A stretch of 64,000 nucleotides of DNA, from the NCBI GenBank assembly GCA_016785225.1, contig JAFBJZ010000850.1:1470001-1534000 (forward strand). Reading direction: 5' to 3'. This document shows positions 1 through 12,500 of this stretch, piece after piece. The translations under genes and the position numbers were made by a program. The notes below the pieces were generated by a model. It had not been told where the DNA came from and made no database searches. It saw nothing but the letters and a program-made list of their open reading frames with translations. This DNA is from Psettodes erumei (taxonomy: Eukaryota; Chordata; Actinopteri; Pleuronectiformes; Psettodidae). Within the stretch, counting starts at the first letter, position 1, and each line of letters opens with the position of its first letter.

Positions 1-1736
1 GAGTCATAACAAACCTCAAGTCAAATACTTTCTGATGGTTTGTTTTATCCGTTTTATGTCATGGACAGGTGGTAAAACACAGTGAGAAGTTTGATTTCCT
101 GCTCACTTGTCAGTTATGATATGTTACTCGCACATGTTCTGTTCTAATTCGTCTTTGGTGGCTCTCTTTACTTACACACTTAAATCCTGTCGCACTTCTG
201 AAGTTCTGAAGGGTAGCTGCACTCATATGCAAATGATACCTTAAAGGATAAGTCTGGAGATATGCTAAGTTTTTTGTAATGAAAAAAAATCCCACAGAGA
301 AACAATAACAAGCAATGTGCCAAAGAGATTTGAGTGTCCTGGGTCTACAGGTGTGTGATTTGGTCAACAGCTTAATGTTGGAAATGAGGAGAAGACGACA
401 GGTCAAAAGATGCTAACAAGCACCGCGTCTGTCGAGCAACAACTTTCACAGTAACCAGTCATCTGTTGAAGATTTACATCTGCAACAGAGGTGGACTGAT
501 GCTTTGCTTTTCATGGGATCTTCAGCCACTAACAATAACCAGCCTTGGTAACATCTCAAACAGAAAGTGAAAGAAATGCTAATCTATCCCACTATCTACC
601 CGTGATAACTGGCTGCAGATTCGAGGCCTGTAAACTGCACTTACTGGCAGTGCACACTGACAAGCCTGTACGTCATCCTGCTCGGCTTCGTAAGGCGTGT
701 CACACACTGAATGGTATTAGCTTCCAGTGGTGCTGACCCACTGTATTGCAATAGGTGGATAAACATACTGTAAACAATACGCGACACAGAATTCAGGGGA
801 TTTTATGGGTACGCTTCATGATTATGGAAAATTAGAAAAGAAAAGGTATCACTGCTTGGGCCGCTCATGTCGGACTCACAAACTGACCCCCAGGCACCTG
901 CACCTGCATTGTGCAGTTTAACCCCTGACTCCAGGCTGGAAGATACAAGTATTTTTGCGGCAGATTACAGCCTGAATATATTGCATACATAAACCAGAAG
1001 GGAACCCCCTCTGAAGACCCACCAGCCAAACTATTGATTTTTTTTTCCTGCTTGTTTCACACATACAGAGGAAGCATACAGAGCAGACAGAGACTGAAGC
1101 TATCAAGCACACTGATTTTTTTTTTAACATTCACTTGGGAAAAACGAGCTAGCACTTCAGTATACAGCAACAATAAAGCGACGCGGTTTTAACTGAGAGG
1201 GCCGACGTTCTTCCTCGGCTGTCCTCATTCGGACCCACAGTGTAAGGTGTTGACTTCCGGACCCTGTTGCGTAGAGGTGGAACTGAGATGAGAGGCATCG
1301 TCCCCCTACAGTCGAGCAGAACACGGCAGCGTTAGTTCCACTCCCGGGTCTTCCTCCACTGTATCTCGCCTCTCTGTTGCATGAGTCAGTTTGATTTACA
1401 AGTGCATCTCCCTAGAAGGGCTCAAGTCCTCTGTCAGAAAGGAAAAAAAATCAGGAAAGACCTCCTCATAAATAAAGGTTTGCTTATGAATCACATTGCT
1501 TTTCCTCTGCTGCGGAGGGAGGGTGATGGTAAACCATAACTCTCTGTTATAGTGGTGGAACCTCTGTCTGTGACATTAACACTACAGACAGGACAGTGTT
1601 AAAATGAACAGGTGATGAACTGAAACTGGAAGCTGTATGAAAAAAAGTTCAAACAATACTAAGGCCCTTCCACTGAAGACCTCCAGTTTATAGGGTAACA
1701 CAGCCGTCCTGATGAGATCAGCACATCGGCCAGATG
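1..1736 (-). other. gfod1 3' UTR / downstream flank
   Basis: No coding signal. This should hold part of the gfod1 3' UTR. I found no minus-strand AATAAA or ATTAAA here, so the poly(A) site probably lies beyond the window edge or uses a variant signal. Open frames seen here are short and low in conservation-like content. Confidence 0.5.
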
Positions 1737-2471
1737 CTAACAGTAGAGCGACATCCTACTCCGCCGCATGGCCTCGCTGATCAAATAGGCCGGGCTGACC
1801 TCTGGCTCCTCCGTCATCACCACAATGTTCTGCCACTCTCCACACTGGTTGGATTTCTTGATGGTATCCACCACACAGAGAGCGTACAGGCAATCCTCGA
1901 AGGTGGCGGCCATTGTCAGAGGCCTCCCGTCCCATGTCCGCCGGTCATCCTGGTCCTGAAAGGCCTGCCGCACGGCCTGGATCATACGGATCGTCCCGGT
2001 GAGGTACGGGGACGGAATGTCACTGAAGGCCTTTTCCGGTAAAGAAGCCTTCTCCAGAGGCGTGGTGTCCTTGAGCAGTAGTTCGGGGCCACTTCCTCCG
2101 CCCCTGCTGTTCTTCTGTCCATACAGGTCGGTCCCCGTGACCGTTAACCGCCCGACCGTCCCCACGACAATCACCTCCTGACGGAACTCCCCGGGCACGT
2201 TGAAGTTGAGCGTGACGGTGCAGCAGGCTCCTCCCTCCAGCACCATCTGGAACGTGCAGAAGTCGTCGCTGGTGATCTGACGGATGCCCCGGATGTGGTC
2301 CGTCTGTTTGACGAAGGTCTTTAGGAAGCCGTGGACTTTTGCTGCACGCTGACCCGTCAGAAACGTAAGCAGGTCGATGATGTAACTGCCCACTGAGTGC
2401 AGGCCGCCACCTCCCATCAGATCATCGCAGCTCCAGTTGTATTTCTTCCCCAGGAGACTACCACTGTGGAC
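1737..2471 (-). CDS. gfod1: gfod1 coding exon 3 (terminal)
   Basis: Encodes residues 150-393, the C-terminal Gfo/Idh/MocA domain, with conserved TSDDFCTFQMVLEGG, VTLNFNVPGEF and RRTWDGRPLTMAATF, ending RSRMSLYC and a stop. A small Gly-Ser-rich insertion (SRGGGSGP) sits between DLYGQKN and ELLL where the mammalian protein is shorter. Confidence 0.96.
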   Translation of the reverse strand, partial: VHSGSLLGKKYNWSCDDLMGGGGLHSVGSYIIDLLTFLTGQRAAKVHGFLKTFVKQTDHIRGIRQITSDDFCTFQMVLEGGACCTVTLNFNVPGEFRQEVIVVGTVGRLTVTGTDLYGQKNSRGGGSGPELLLKDTTPLEKASLPEKAFSDIPSPYLTGTIRMIQAVRQAFQDQDDRRTWDGRPLTMAATFEDCLYALCVVDTIKKSNQCGEWQNIVVMTEEPEVSPAYLISEAMRRSRMSLYC

Positions 2472-4512
2472 CTTTAGAGCAAATAAAAGAAATTTTGACA
2501 AGACTTTTTGGTACCCTATTATGTTCTTTTTTGCTAAAATATGATCTGGACAGAAACACATGACAGTTTTGATGGTGTAAGAAAGTATTAATGGCAAGAA
2601 AACAACTAAAAAATCCCCAATGTCAAAATGAGCATTCTTATTTTTCTTCTCACCTGGGCCTCACAGACCAGAAGCTCCCCAATGTACCCTTCCTCCAAAA
2701 GCTCCTTCATCCGAACGAAGGCCGGCAAGAAACGCAGAACATTTCCCATGATGCTCAGCAACTTGGGGTAGTACTGTGCCGCTGACATCATTCGGAAGGC
2801 ATCCAGGGGCGTGGCGGTCCTGTCGCAGATGACATTCTTCCCAATACCTTAGAGAGCAGAGGAAAGACGGACATCTGAGCGTCACTGTTTTTCTGTGGGA
2901 AGTCACTGTTTTGACAGCGCAGCGCTGCGTCCCTCTGTAGCTGCCGATGTCGAGATGAGGAGCAGAAGTAGGGAATGGGAGAGACAGAGGGAGGAAGAAG
3001 TAATGCGCTCAGCCTAGTAAGACACACAGACATAATATCCTCTTGAGCTCGAAAACATCCCCTGAAGAAACAATGCAGAATTGCAAAATGTGGCAACTCC
3101 CAAAATAACTGACTGAAGAACTCCTAAACTTTCTGAACTTTCTCCTCTAAGTCATTTGAACTTTCTGCAAAAATTCACAACCTACAAAATGTGCATATGT
3201 AGTATTAACTAATAAGGAAGATGCCCCCAAACAATTAAAATAAAGAGCCATAAGACAGCAACCAGAACATGAAATCTTGACAAAATCTGAATCAGCAAAT
3301 GCAATTTAGAAGGGCTTTCACGTTGGCAACCATGCAATGTATGTGGTGTGAGCTTCAGACAGGCTTCACTGGTGTTACTGGAGGTCTGATGGAAGGTTGA
3401 GAAAAAAGAAGAGTGCAGCAGGTGCAGGGGAGAAGGGAGAAGGAGGAGTTGAAACGCCTGCAGACGCTGCCCAAAAACCTAATTAAAATCACTTCCAGCA
3501 CATCAAAAGGTCCGCCGGTGCCGGCAACACCCGAACACAACAGAGAGAAAACGCCGGGCACTGAGGTGAGGAGAGCACATACAGCGTTTCCTTTTTACAG
3601 CACAGCTGACTGGAAGGAGACAGACAGGAGCCGGGGAGTGGTATGCAAAATAAGATCATCAACTGGATTCAAACCTGACCTTTTAATATGCGGGAATATG
3701 GTCTGTCCTCCAAGCTTAGCACTGCAAATAAGGGGGCGTTTTCACTACTGAGAAATCATTCTGGCTGGAGAATATACAGTCTTCCAGAGCCCAAGGTGGC
3801 TCCTTCACTTTGCTTTACATTCAAATTAACATAATGTGAAATGGAAAAAAGAAGCAGCAGCTCCTCACAGTTTAGAAGCTGACGCCAACTTACGTTTGAC
3901 ATTTTTTTGCATGATAAAAGGCTTAAAGGAAAGGAGTACGGGACACAAAATAGAGCTTTGTGTTGGTTGATATTACAGCCCAACATGAAAGAAAAGCAAG
4001 GCTTTTCTCACATCATCATCAGACCGACCGACCCGTTAACCCAGTGGTACTAATTGCCTAAGGTACAGACAGCAATATTTATAACCCCAAACAATTTTCA
4101 GCAAACCATGACATCACATCAACATTGTTCAGACTGATTCACTGCTCACGTGCTGTATGTACAAAGAGTGACTGAAAGAATTATTGATGAATGGCCATTG
4201 ACACCATTACCTCTCCCAAATGACATATACAGTATGTCAGATAGACTTACAATCCTTAAATCAGAAACTATTCTTTAAGTGACAAGAGATTTTCTCCATA
4301 TACTTATATGCGAGTCTGAAAATCTGAAAATAATAATCTCAATAAAAGAAAATCAGCTGTGTCAAACTCCAGCTACATCTAAAGGATTTAGTTTGACCAA
4401 TCCTGATGTTCCAGTTCTGCCACTGTCAGATCACAATGTCCTGCTGTAGTCACACATTGTCAGCAAGGAGTCAAGTCAGATGGCAAACAATACACACAGC
4501 GCAGGGGCATCA

Positions 4513-4554
<42 letters not shown>

Positions 4555-7500
4555 TCCTCGAGCCTCCAGAGAGTGAGCTGCAGCGTGCGGCCTCTCCTCC
4601 AGTCCTGTTGGAGGGGGGGTGTTAGGGTGGAGGGGCTGTTTTGGAAGTGAAACTTACCATGCTAATCTGCCATTAGCTCCAATCGGCCCGGCCAGGAAAT
4701 TAATCCCTCTGACCCAGTTCTGAGGAGCGCCCCCACCCAACACCCAACCCCTGCAGACACACAAAAGCCAAGCAACAACAGTGCACCCCCCACACAAGCC
4801 TTCTTCTTTTTAGCAGCAAGACACACACACACACACAGATACTGCAAAGATGCATAGCCCTGGGTAAGACCCTTCTGGGTAAATGCTAAACGCTCTTGAC
4901 TGACTTTTGGCACTCACATTGAGCTCAGTGTCTTTACAACAGCTTGGCAAGCAACTGAAATCCCTGAAGGCAGATTTCACTCTCCCACAGTTATTCTCTT
5001 CATGAATTAGCCAAATTCAGACAAGTCTCTTCAGTGAGTTCCTGAATCTGAATGTTTTAAACACTAAAGCCAGAGATAACTGAACTGTAGGCGTTTTATG
5101 CAGTGTCACTGCAAGTCATGACTGTGTCATCTCGAGCCCAGTGCGACCGTTTCAGAGATAGAAACAGCTCCTCTTCAGATCAACAACGACCTCTCGCTCC
5201 AAAGCTCGGAAAAGGTCGAGGCTGGCTCAGACAGGTCAGACCTGGTGAGTCATCAGAGCCACCCAGCTGAGAGCGGGAGGATGAACTGTGTGTGTGTCCA
5301 GTAGATCACACCTGGGCCATCACCTTTCCCTCAGTCCTCACCCCCCCTACCCCAGCAACATGTTGCATACTCCATAAAGTATACAAAAATTACAAATAAT
5401 AATAAGAATAATAATAATAACTATAAGAGCCTGGGGTTAGTGAAATAGTTACACTCTATGATAGCAGGGGTGAAGTGGAGCTCAACTCAAAGGTAAAGCT
5501 CGTGGCCCTCTGGGAGAGCAGTAATGGAGCAGAAAAGAACTCCAGCACCGCAGCTCAGTCCCTCAACATTAATAATTCATATATGAGGCATATCTAACCG
5601 AGAGACATTAAAGACAGAGCGAGAGGGAGGAAAATCCTGCAGCAAACCGACAGCCATTATGCAAGTGTTGCAGCTAACCTATAGGACACAGTGGAAAAAT
5701 CATGGTGACGCCGCCATGAGTTCAAAAAATTATTCATATCATTATAAATTCATGCTATAGGAGTCTTAAAAAGGTCACGTCAGAGAAGGAGTATTGTGGA
5801 AATCCTTTGCTTTCATACAGTGAAGAGATGCTTCCTGTTGCAGCAGCGAATGGTGGAGGCCCGCTCGGTTTCAGGTGACTCTGATGTGCAGAGAACCAAC
5901 ATCCTGTTAGAGAGAATCAGTCAACCTCACAGACCTGAGGCCTGAAACAAGCACATCCCAGTAGTTAACATGGAAAGGTATTGTTTTTTCATTCTACGTG
6001 AATAGTGTTTGATGGTTTATGAACACAGAAAAGCTCAAATGAATGCCTTCATCTCAGATAATCACAGATCAACTGGAGTTAGTTAGATCTACCAGTTAGC
6101 TCTGTCCCATTTAGTAATACCACTTTACACCTCAAGAGGTGACAGTGAGACACTACATCATCCAGTCTGCCCTCGGTCCAGCTGTAATTTCCCAAAGCAT
6201 GCAGGTCTGGCAACATGTCAACAACCGCCCTATGCTGTGGTTAGATTTATTCCAGTTTACAAGGGTGAAGGTTGAAACTTAGTTGTGATTGGTCGGTGAA
6301 GCCCAGTTCCGGAACATGCACGCAGCACGCCCCATGTGCCCCCCACGTGTCAGGTGCAGAGACTCAAACCATCAATCAGTTGATCAGTGTATGAACAGAG
6401 CTGAACTTATCTATGTCCTAATACTGATGTGGTTGGATTACTTCAGGGCTCATAAAAAACTCTTTCTATTTTCAAATTTTTTTACCATCGTGCTAAGACA
6501 CCAGTGTGTACAACAGGTTACACTTCTCTTTTTTTGTAAAAACACAAGAGAGAAAGCAAGAGACAAGCAGAGAGAGAAAGCAGCTGCATCACTGCGAGTG
6601 AAGGCCAGCTCTCCGCTCCTCTCGGCCCGCTGCCACACTCATCAACTGGGCGGCCCTGCGAGGCTGTAGTGTGAGCACCAATACCCCCCCACACACACAC
6701 ACACACAAGGCATTAGAAGGAACGTGATAAGCCTTCATGTGTGTTTGTGCTTGACAGAGGGAACCGCCATCAGTGCAGGAGATTGTGTGCCTTCACACCT
6801 CGTGGGATTTGTGGAGGAGAGAGGTAACACTGAGGAAGGAAAGGATGGAAGTGGTGATTTGTCAGGTCGTGTGTAATTACTCATTGTTTTCTCCTGTTCA
6901 TTTTTTCTATGGCAGGATGGAGACATGTCAACTGTGAAACATTTCACTTGAGTGGACTCATTGAACGAAGAAGCAACATGTGTCCATATGTTTCCGTGCA
7001 GAAGATGACGTAAAACTCAATCGTCCATCTTTAATGTGGCCCAGCGGCAACAGCTGGAAGTCACTGCAGAGGAAAACCAGGTGGATTAAGAGGGATGCTT
7101 CAGCGTGACAGCTTAAACAATAGGCCCTCTGCCTGAGGATGCCAGAAATAGAAAAGCCAGGGAAACCGGTCGGCAACGATAGCCATCTGCCACACTGTGC
7201 TGTGCGAGTGCAAGACAAGTCAGGCAGGAGCTTTGTAGATTCCTACATACTGATGAAAATGATTGTATCATGTTGAGAGAGAAACAGTTTAATGTTGTAT
7301 TTACATACAGGGGTCTATGGATTTTACTGATCCCTGATTTTGTATTTTAATGCTCAGAGCATCTTTAAATTCTAAGAAAAGCACCACTGTGAACAAACAT
7401 AAGAAACTGGTTAATAAATAATGTAAATAATTGTTGTAATCAGTCACATTACAATTAATTTAATCCTCCTTTACTCAACAGTAATTGCCACTACAGACAA

Positions 7501-9546
7501 ATGCATATTTGAGCATAAATTTCCATACAGGTTTGCAGTAATATGGATTATTCTGTCTGCCTGCCTGCTTTGGAAATAGTCTGTGGCTCTCTGTGCGCAT
7601 GTGTGTGTGTTGAGATGTGTGCCTGATTACACAAGTGTATAATACTGTGTGCCTGCAGCATTGTGACCAGACAAAGGGAAGCGAGTGGGCCTGAAAGATC
7701 ATAAAGCATCCTCTATAACTGGAGCGCCAGAAAAGTAATTTGCTTTGTCTGTTAAGCCTGTGGAGGTGGAAAAGCTCTGAAAAACACACACACACACACA
7801 CACGCACACACAAACACACATGCGGCAAGGGTGTAATCAAGCGAGGCCTCTGCAAATGTTCAAAGACTTGTCCCTGCAGAATGGCACGTCTTTGTGTGGT
7901 CTGCCTGATAACATGCACTAAAAATGAAGCACTTAAGAAACCAAAATAATTTAGTGAATTAACGCAGGATGCACGCTGTTTTGAAAAGGACTGTATATCG
8001 TATCAAGTTTATGATATTGTGTACATATTACAGCAGACAACATGTATAACAAAGTAAAATAAAGCTGTGCATACAGTGGCCACAGTACAGAAAATAGACA
8101 CGCAGAGAGACAGGCCAGGCTCATCTTTCTGCTGATTACCCCAAATTAAATTTGGCTTAAAGCAATTACAAAGCAAGGAGGGCGCGGAAAAGAGACGCAG
8201 ACATGGAGAGCTATACATTCCCATCAGCGCATGGGTCTCCGGCTGGATGTAAATCAGAGAAAACAAGCTTCCTGCTGACTAATAGGCCCTCGTTGTGTGT
8301 GACTGGCGTGCGTTCCCAGTTGGAAAATTAACATGTAAATTGCCACCTTGACAGCAATGATGTATGGTCGCGGTGAAAACTTTGCCTTTCTCCTGCAGCT
8401 GAAGCGAAAGCAGGGAGGCACAGCCCACTGCTGTCAATGTAATCAGAGTGTCAGAGTGGCGTTATGAAGGGGACAGGCAGTCTGGTCAGACTTCAATAGA
8501 CAAGCTGCTGACAGTCATGTGGAGAAGAATTTTTTTAGATAAATTAAGCCACTGACTTCTAACAGCATCATTAATGCTGTAGGGTCAGAGGTAGGGTCAG
8601 CCTGTAAGCAAAACATTATGATATCTGATTCTACAGCTATTGTTTAACATTATTCTATCAGAATTTGCAAATGAAGAAATAAGGTAAGTTTGTAATTATG
8701 CTTTCTACAAACCTGTGCTATAACATCACATAAACCATAAATACAGGTCACAATAATCACTGTTTGCTATTTTATCTTTATACCCTGCTTGAACACTTGA
8801 GACATTTGTGAAGGTTTTTGGTCATAGGGCGTTTCCTCCCTTTCAGACATCCTGCAGCATTAATTGTGCAATACAGTCTGCGAAAAAAAACAACCCAAAA
8901 AACAACAACCAGCTGGACTACATCTAATGTACTGAGAAGAACGATAGAACATCAGCAAGTTCGGGGGTCTGTATTGTCTGCGTTGGACTTTCAGGACCAT
9001 TAGTGCGCAGCAAAACTATGAATGATGACGAGCATTAGTCTCACTCAGCCGGCTTTCCTCCTCTAATGCCCCTGCGTTGCAAGGAATTTAGCATTTCCTA
9101 AATGTGTTTAAGTGCTGCCATTAACCCCTGCACCGGAGCGGCTCGCTGGATACTGTGGAGATGAGCAGTTGCTAGAGAAGTGGGTTCTGGCCACGAGGTT
9201 CCTAATGCATGCACTAACGGCACATGCTAATGGAAGCTATGTACTTACCAGGCTGCTACACCAGCGCAGACACACTGCAAATTACACTCAGCTACAGACA
9301 CACTGTCAGAAGATTAATCAAAGACTTTTGCCAGACCCACTTTCTGAAAGGCTCCTGCTGTTACATTTTAGGAAATGATGAGGAAGGATACAAAACCCTT
9401 CTTGCTGCTTAAACACACCTCATGTAAAGGCAAATGTGTGTGTGTGCGCCTGTGCGTGAGCTGGCCTCCACCTGCGCCCCCCTGCGGTCCTCCTGGGTCT
9501 AATTAACTGCCGGGCTGAACCGCTACCCCTCCTTTCTAATCAGTGC

Positions 9547-9580
<34 letters not shown>

Positions 9581-12500
9581 GCATCCCTAATCAGCACGCT
9601 TCTCCTCACAGCCCTGATGGCAACAAACAGAAATGAGACAAACCAAACATGGCTGCCAAAGACAGGGCTGTCTGCCTTCTCACAAAGACTCACCTCACAC
9701 CCTTTGTGTTCCATTTGCATTCACTATCAGAAGAGCCTCCATTTGCCTTTTGTCGGGTACAGGTCAAGCAGAAAACACCTCTCATTTATGTTCCTGTAAT
9801 TGCCAAACTAAAGTAATTCAAAGAGCAGCTCACCTCGTTTCCATACTAATGAATGGTTGTGGTGGGCCAGTGGCGCTTTGCAAAAATATTATCCAAGCTT
9901 AGTCCTGTGTATGTGTCCCAGGTCAGTGGTTACAATGGCATTGCAGCATGGATGTCAGACCAAGTATAAGCTGCTCTAAAGAGGGGGAAAAATAAATAGA
10001 GACCTGCAAGGAGAGCGCTCACATCTGAGGAGACCTGCAGCGAACGACACCTACTGAGACTGCCATGGCTCATCAATTATATATACTGTAGGTAAGTGAT
10101 TCATTACCAACAGAAATGGTGCCATGACCACTCTCTGTGTTCTGCTGACAGAGGTTAGCCACAGCAAGTGCTAACTGTAAAAAATGTGGCTCACTGTGTG
10201 CTCGGCTGAAATCTTTAAGGATGCAACAATAATTACCCACTTTTCTTCTTCAGGGATTTGGGTAACAATTTTCAAGTCTAAATTAACGTGCATGCCATTC
10301 TCCCACTTTTGGTCTTCTACTGTATCATTAAGGCTTGCAAGGTGTGTTTTCTTTAGACATAAAGTTTTCACCATTTGTAACTGTAACATAATATGTTAAA
10401 TTATCACACTGCACCTCCATAATCCTCTATAATCTCCTCTTTGGATATGAAGGAAAACTGGTGCATTTGACTCTTGGGGCATTTGGGAAAAGCCCGCGAC
10501 TCGGACAAAACATGAGGTGAGCTTCCTTCTTTTCCGGCAGCTTCCGTCGGAGCCATGAAGGGCAGCTTTGTGTCAGATGAGGCGGCGAGAGAAGGAGGTG
10601 AAGGGAGGAAGCTGCGAATGTTAATGGGCAACAAGGAGCCGGTAGTTACTGGTCGCTCAAAATGAATGCACTTTTTCCATACACACAGCCGCGTGCACCC
10701 TGCTCGCGTAAGGAGCGCATGATTCCACAGACAGCACGTGATCATTATTCAGTTGACTCCTAAGCTTATTACCTCCATACTGTGTGCTGGCAGAGAGCAA
10801 AAGAAGAAGAACAAAGAGGAATTCCACCTTTCCAATTGATTTTAAGGAGATCAAGATCCTCAGGGACACTGACGTGAAACAAGGGAGAAAAAAAACCCAC
10901 TTGCACCCTGAGCAACCGCCATGATAAAAGACAGCAAGCGCTCATTAATAACCATTAATGTCCTGAGGCACACGGGCAGCCAAGTGACATCAGGCACGAA
11001 CTAATGGATGAAGACATCTTCTATGAGTTGCATTCACCACAGCATGAAGGTGCTCCTCCTCAACAGCTGTGTGCCAGTGAGGCGCCGCCGTTATCATCAC
11101 TGTCAGGTCCACTCTGCACGGGGACAGACTAGTGTCCCCCTTTAATTTAGTGAAGAGGACAAAAGGACAGGAGGACAGAAAACTAAGTGATGCTTTGTGG
11201 AATCTGGGCTGTTGTCATGGCAATGAGTCCGCCCTGGACGCCACTAGCTCTCTGTCTGCCATGAGGTCAAGAGAGGAAAAGAATGACTGTGGTCATTAAA
11301 GAGAGGGAGAAATCTTAGCAATTAAAAAACTCAGTCATGTTTTAAGTTTTTGAAATATCTGATTATGTCATCAAAATACAATATGATCATTTAAGATAAT
11401 GGTGCTGGCCTGATATTTTGTAATTGGAGGTAAAGCTTTATGCTTTATGTTAACACCACTCTAAATGGGTCACACATTGTGTTAGCAAGCTCACTTCAGC
11501 TTTGTCAGTTACTTCATTTACCTACAGCACAGTTGGAACCTGGCAAATATTTAGTAACTACGGTGGCCCCTAAGGCACGCACGAGAACATGGATGAGTGA
11601 CAGCACAAATATAAAGGGAAACAGGCTCGGAATCCAGGAACACAACACATACATTTTATTAAAAAGATCTCAAAACACTACAGACAACAGAGCCAGCAGT
11701 AAATTGACAAAGGGCCTCCCAAGATAATGTTTGTGCTTTCACTGTTGTGAGTACATAATTCTATTGGTCCCATTTCTGGTTTAAGGATTGCATTTTATTA
11801 AATATGCATTATTTCTCTCTCTTCCTCAGGAGCCACCGTAGTTTCAGTGTGTATAGATCTCCACTTGAGAAAAACTTGATATGTGATGTTGATGATATAT
11901 TATGTTATGATTATGACTATAATAAAGATAAGTTTGACCATACAAAGAGCATATGCAAGGGGCTCCAGGTCATTTTACACAAATCATTAGCACAAGAGGT
12001 TCTCACATAAGAGGTCAAATGTATTCTTTGGAGCCACTGATATCATAGCTGAGGGGAAATAGCTTTTCCTGTCTCTATAAACAATCGCTGCCACAAACGC
12101 CGCACATGTGGCAGCTGAGATATGACACATAACAGTCCGGTGGGCCGGCGGTCTGATACTCTGAATCACTAACATGACACCGACATCAACAGTGAGGTTA
12201 CATAATTCAACTGAGACGACCTCCACCGACTACTGACACATTTCTGCCCTTGGAGACAGTGCTAAAAGTTGAAATACTGCCTTTCATATCTTTTTTATTT
12301 TTTTGGGGCCGGCTGTTTCCTGGCTGCTTTGCAGGATGTAGCACGCTTTGGCTTGTTAACGGCAGACAGGACAACAATGACACAATGATTCCTTTTTTGT
12401 GTGGCTCTTGTGTGGTGAAATATGCGAATAAAAAATGAGGTGAAAAATGCAAAGCACTTCTGCAATGAATGTGGACACAGCAAACAAAAAAAACAACACT

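Noticed and set aside
1737..2471. Calling the gene gfod2
   Set aside because: The C-terminus RSRMSLYC, the CDRTAT motif and most variable positions are those of GFOD1; GFOD2 ends differently.
2472..2597. Extension of gfod1 exon 3 upstream to an ATG at 2597
   Set aside because: The extra residues are the translated intron 2; the conserved protein runs from exon 2 (AQ) directly into VHSGSLL, with GT-AG borders.
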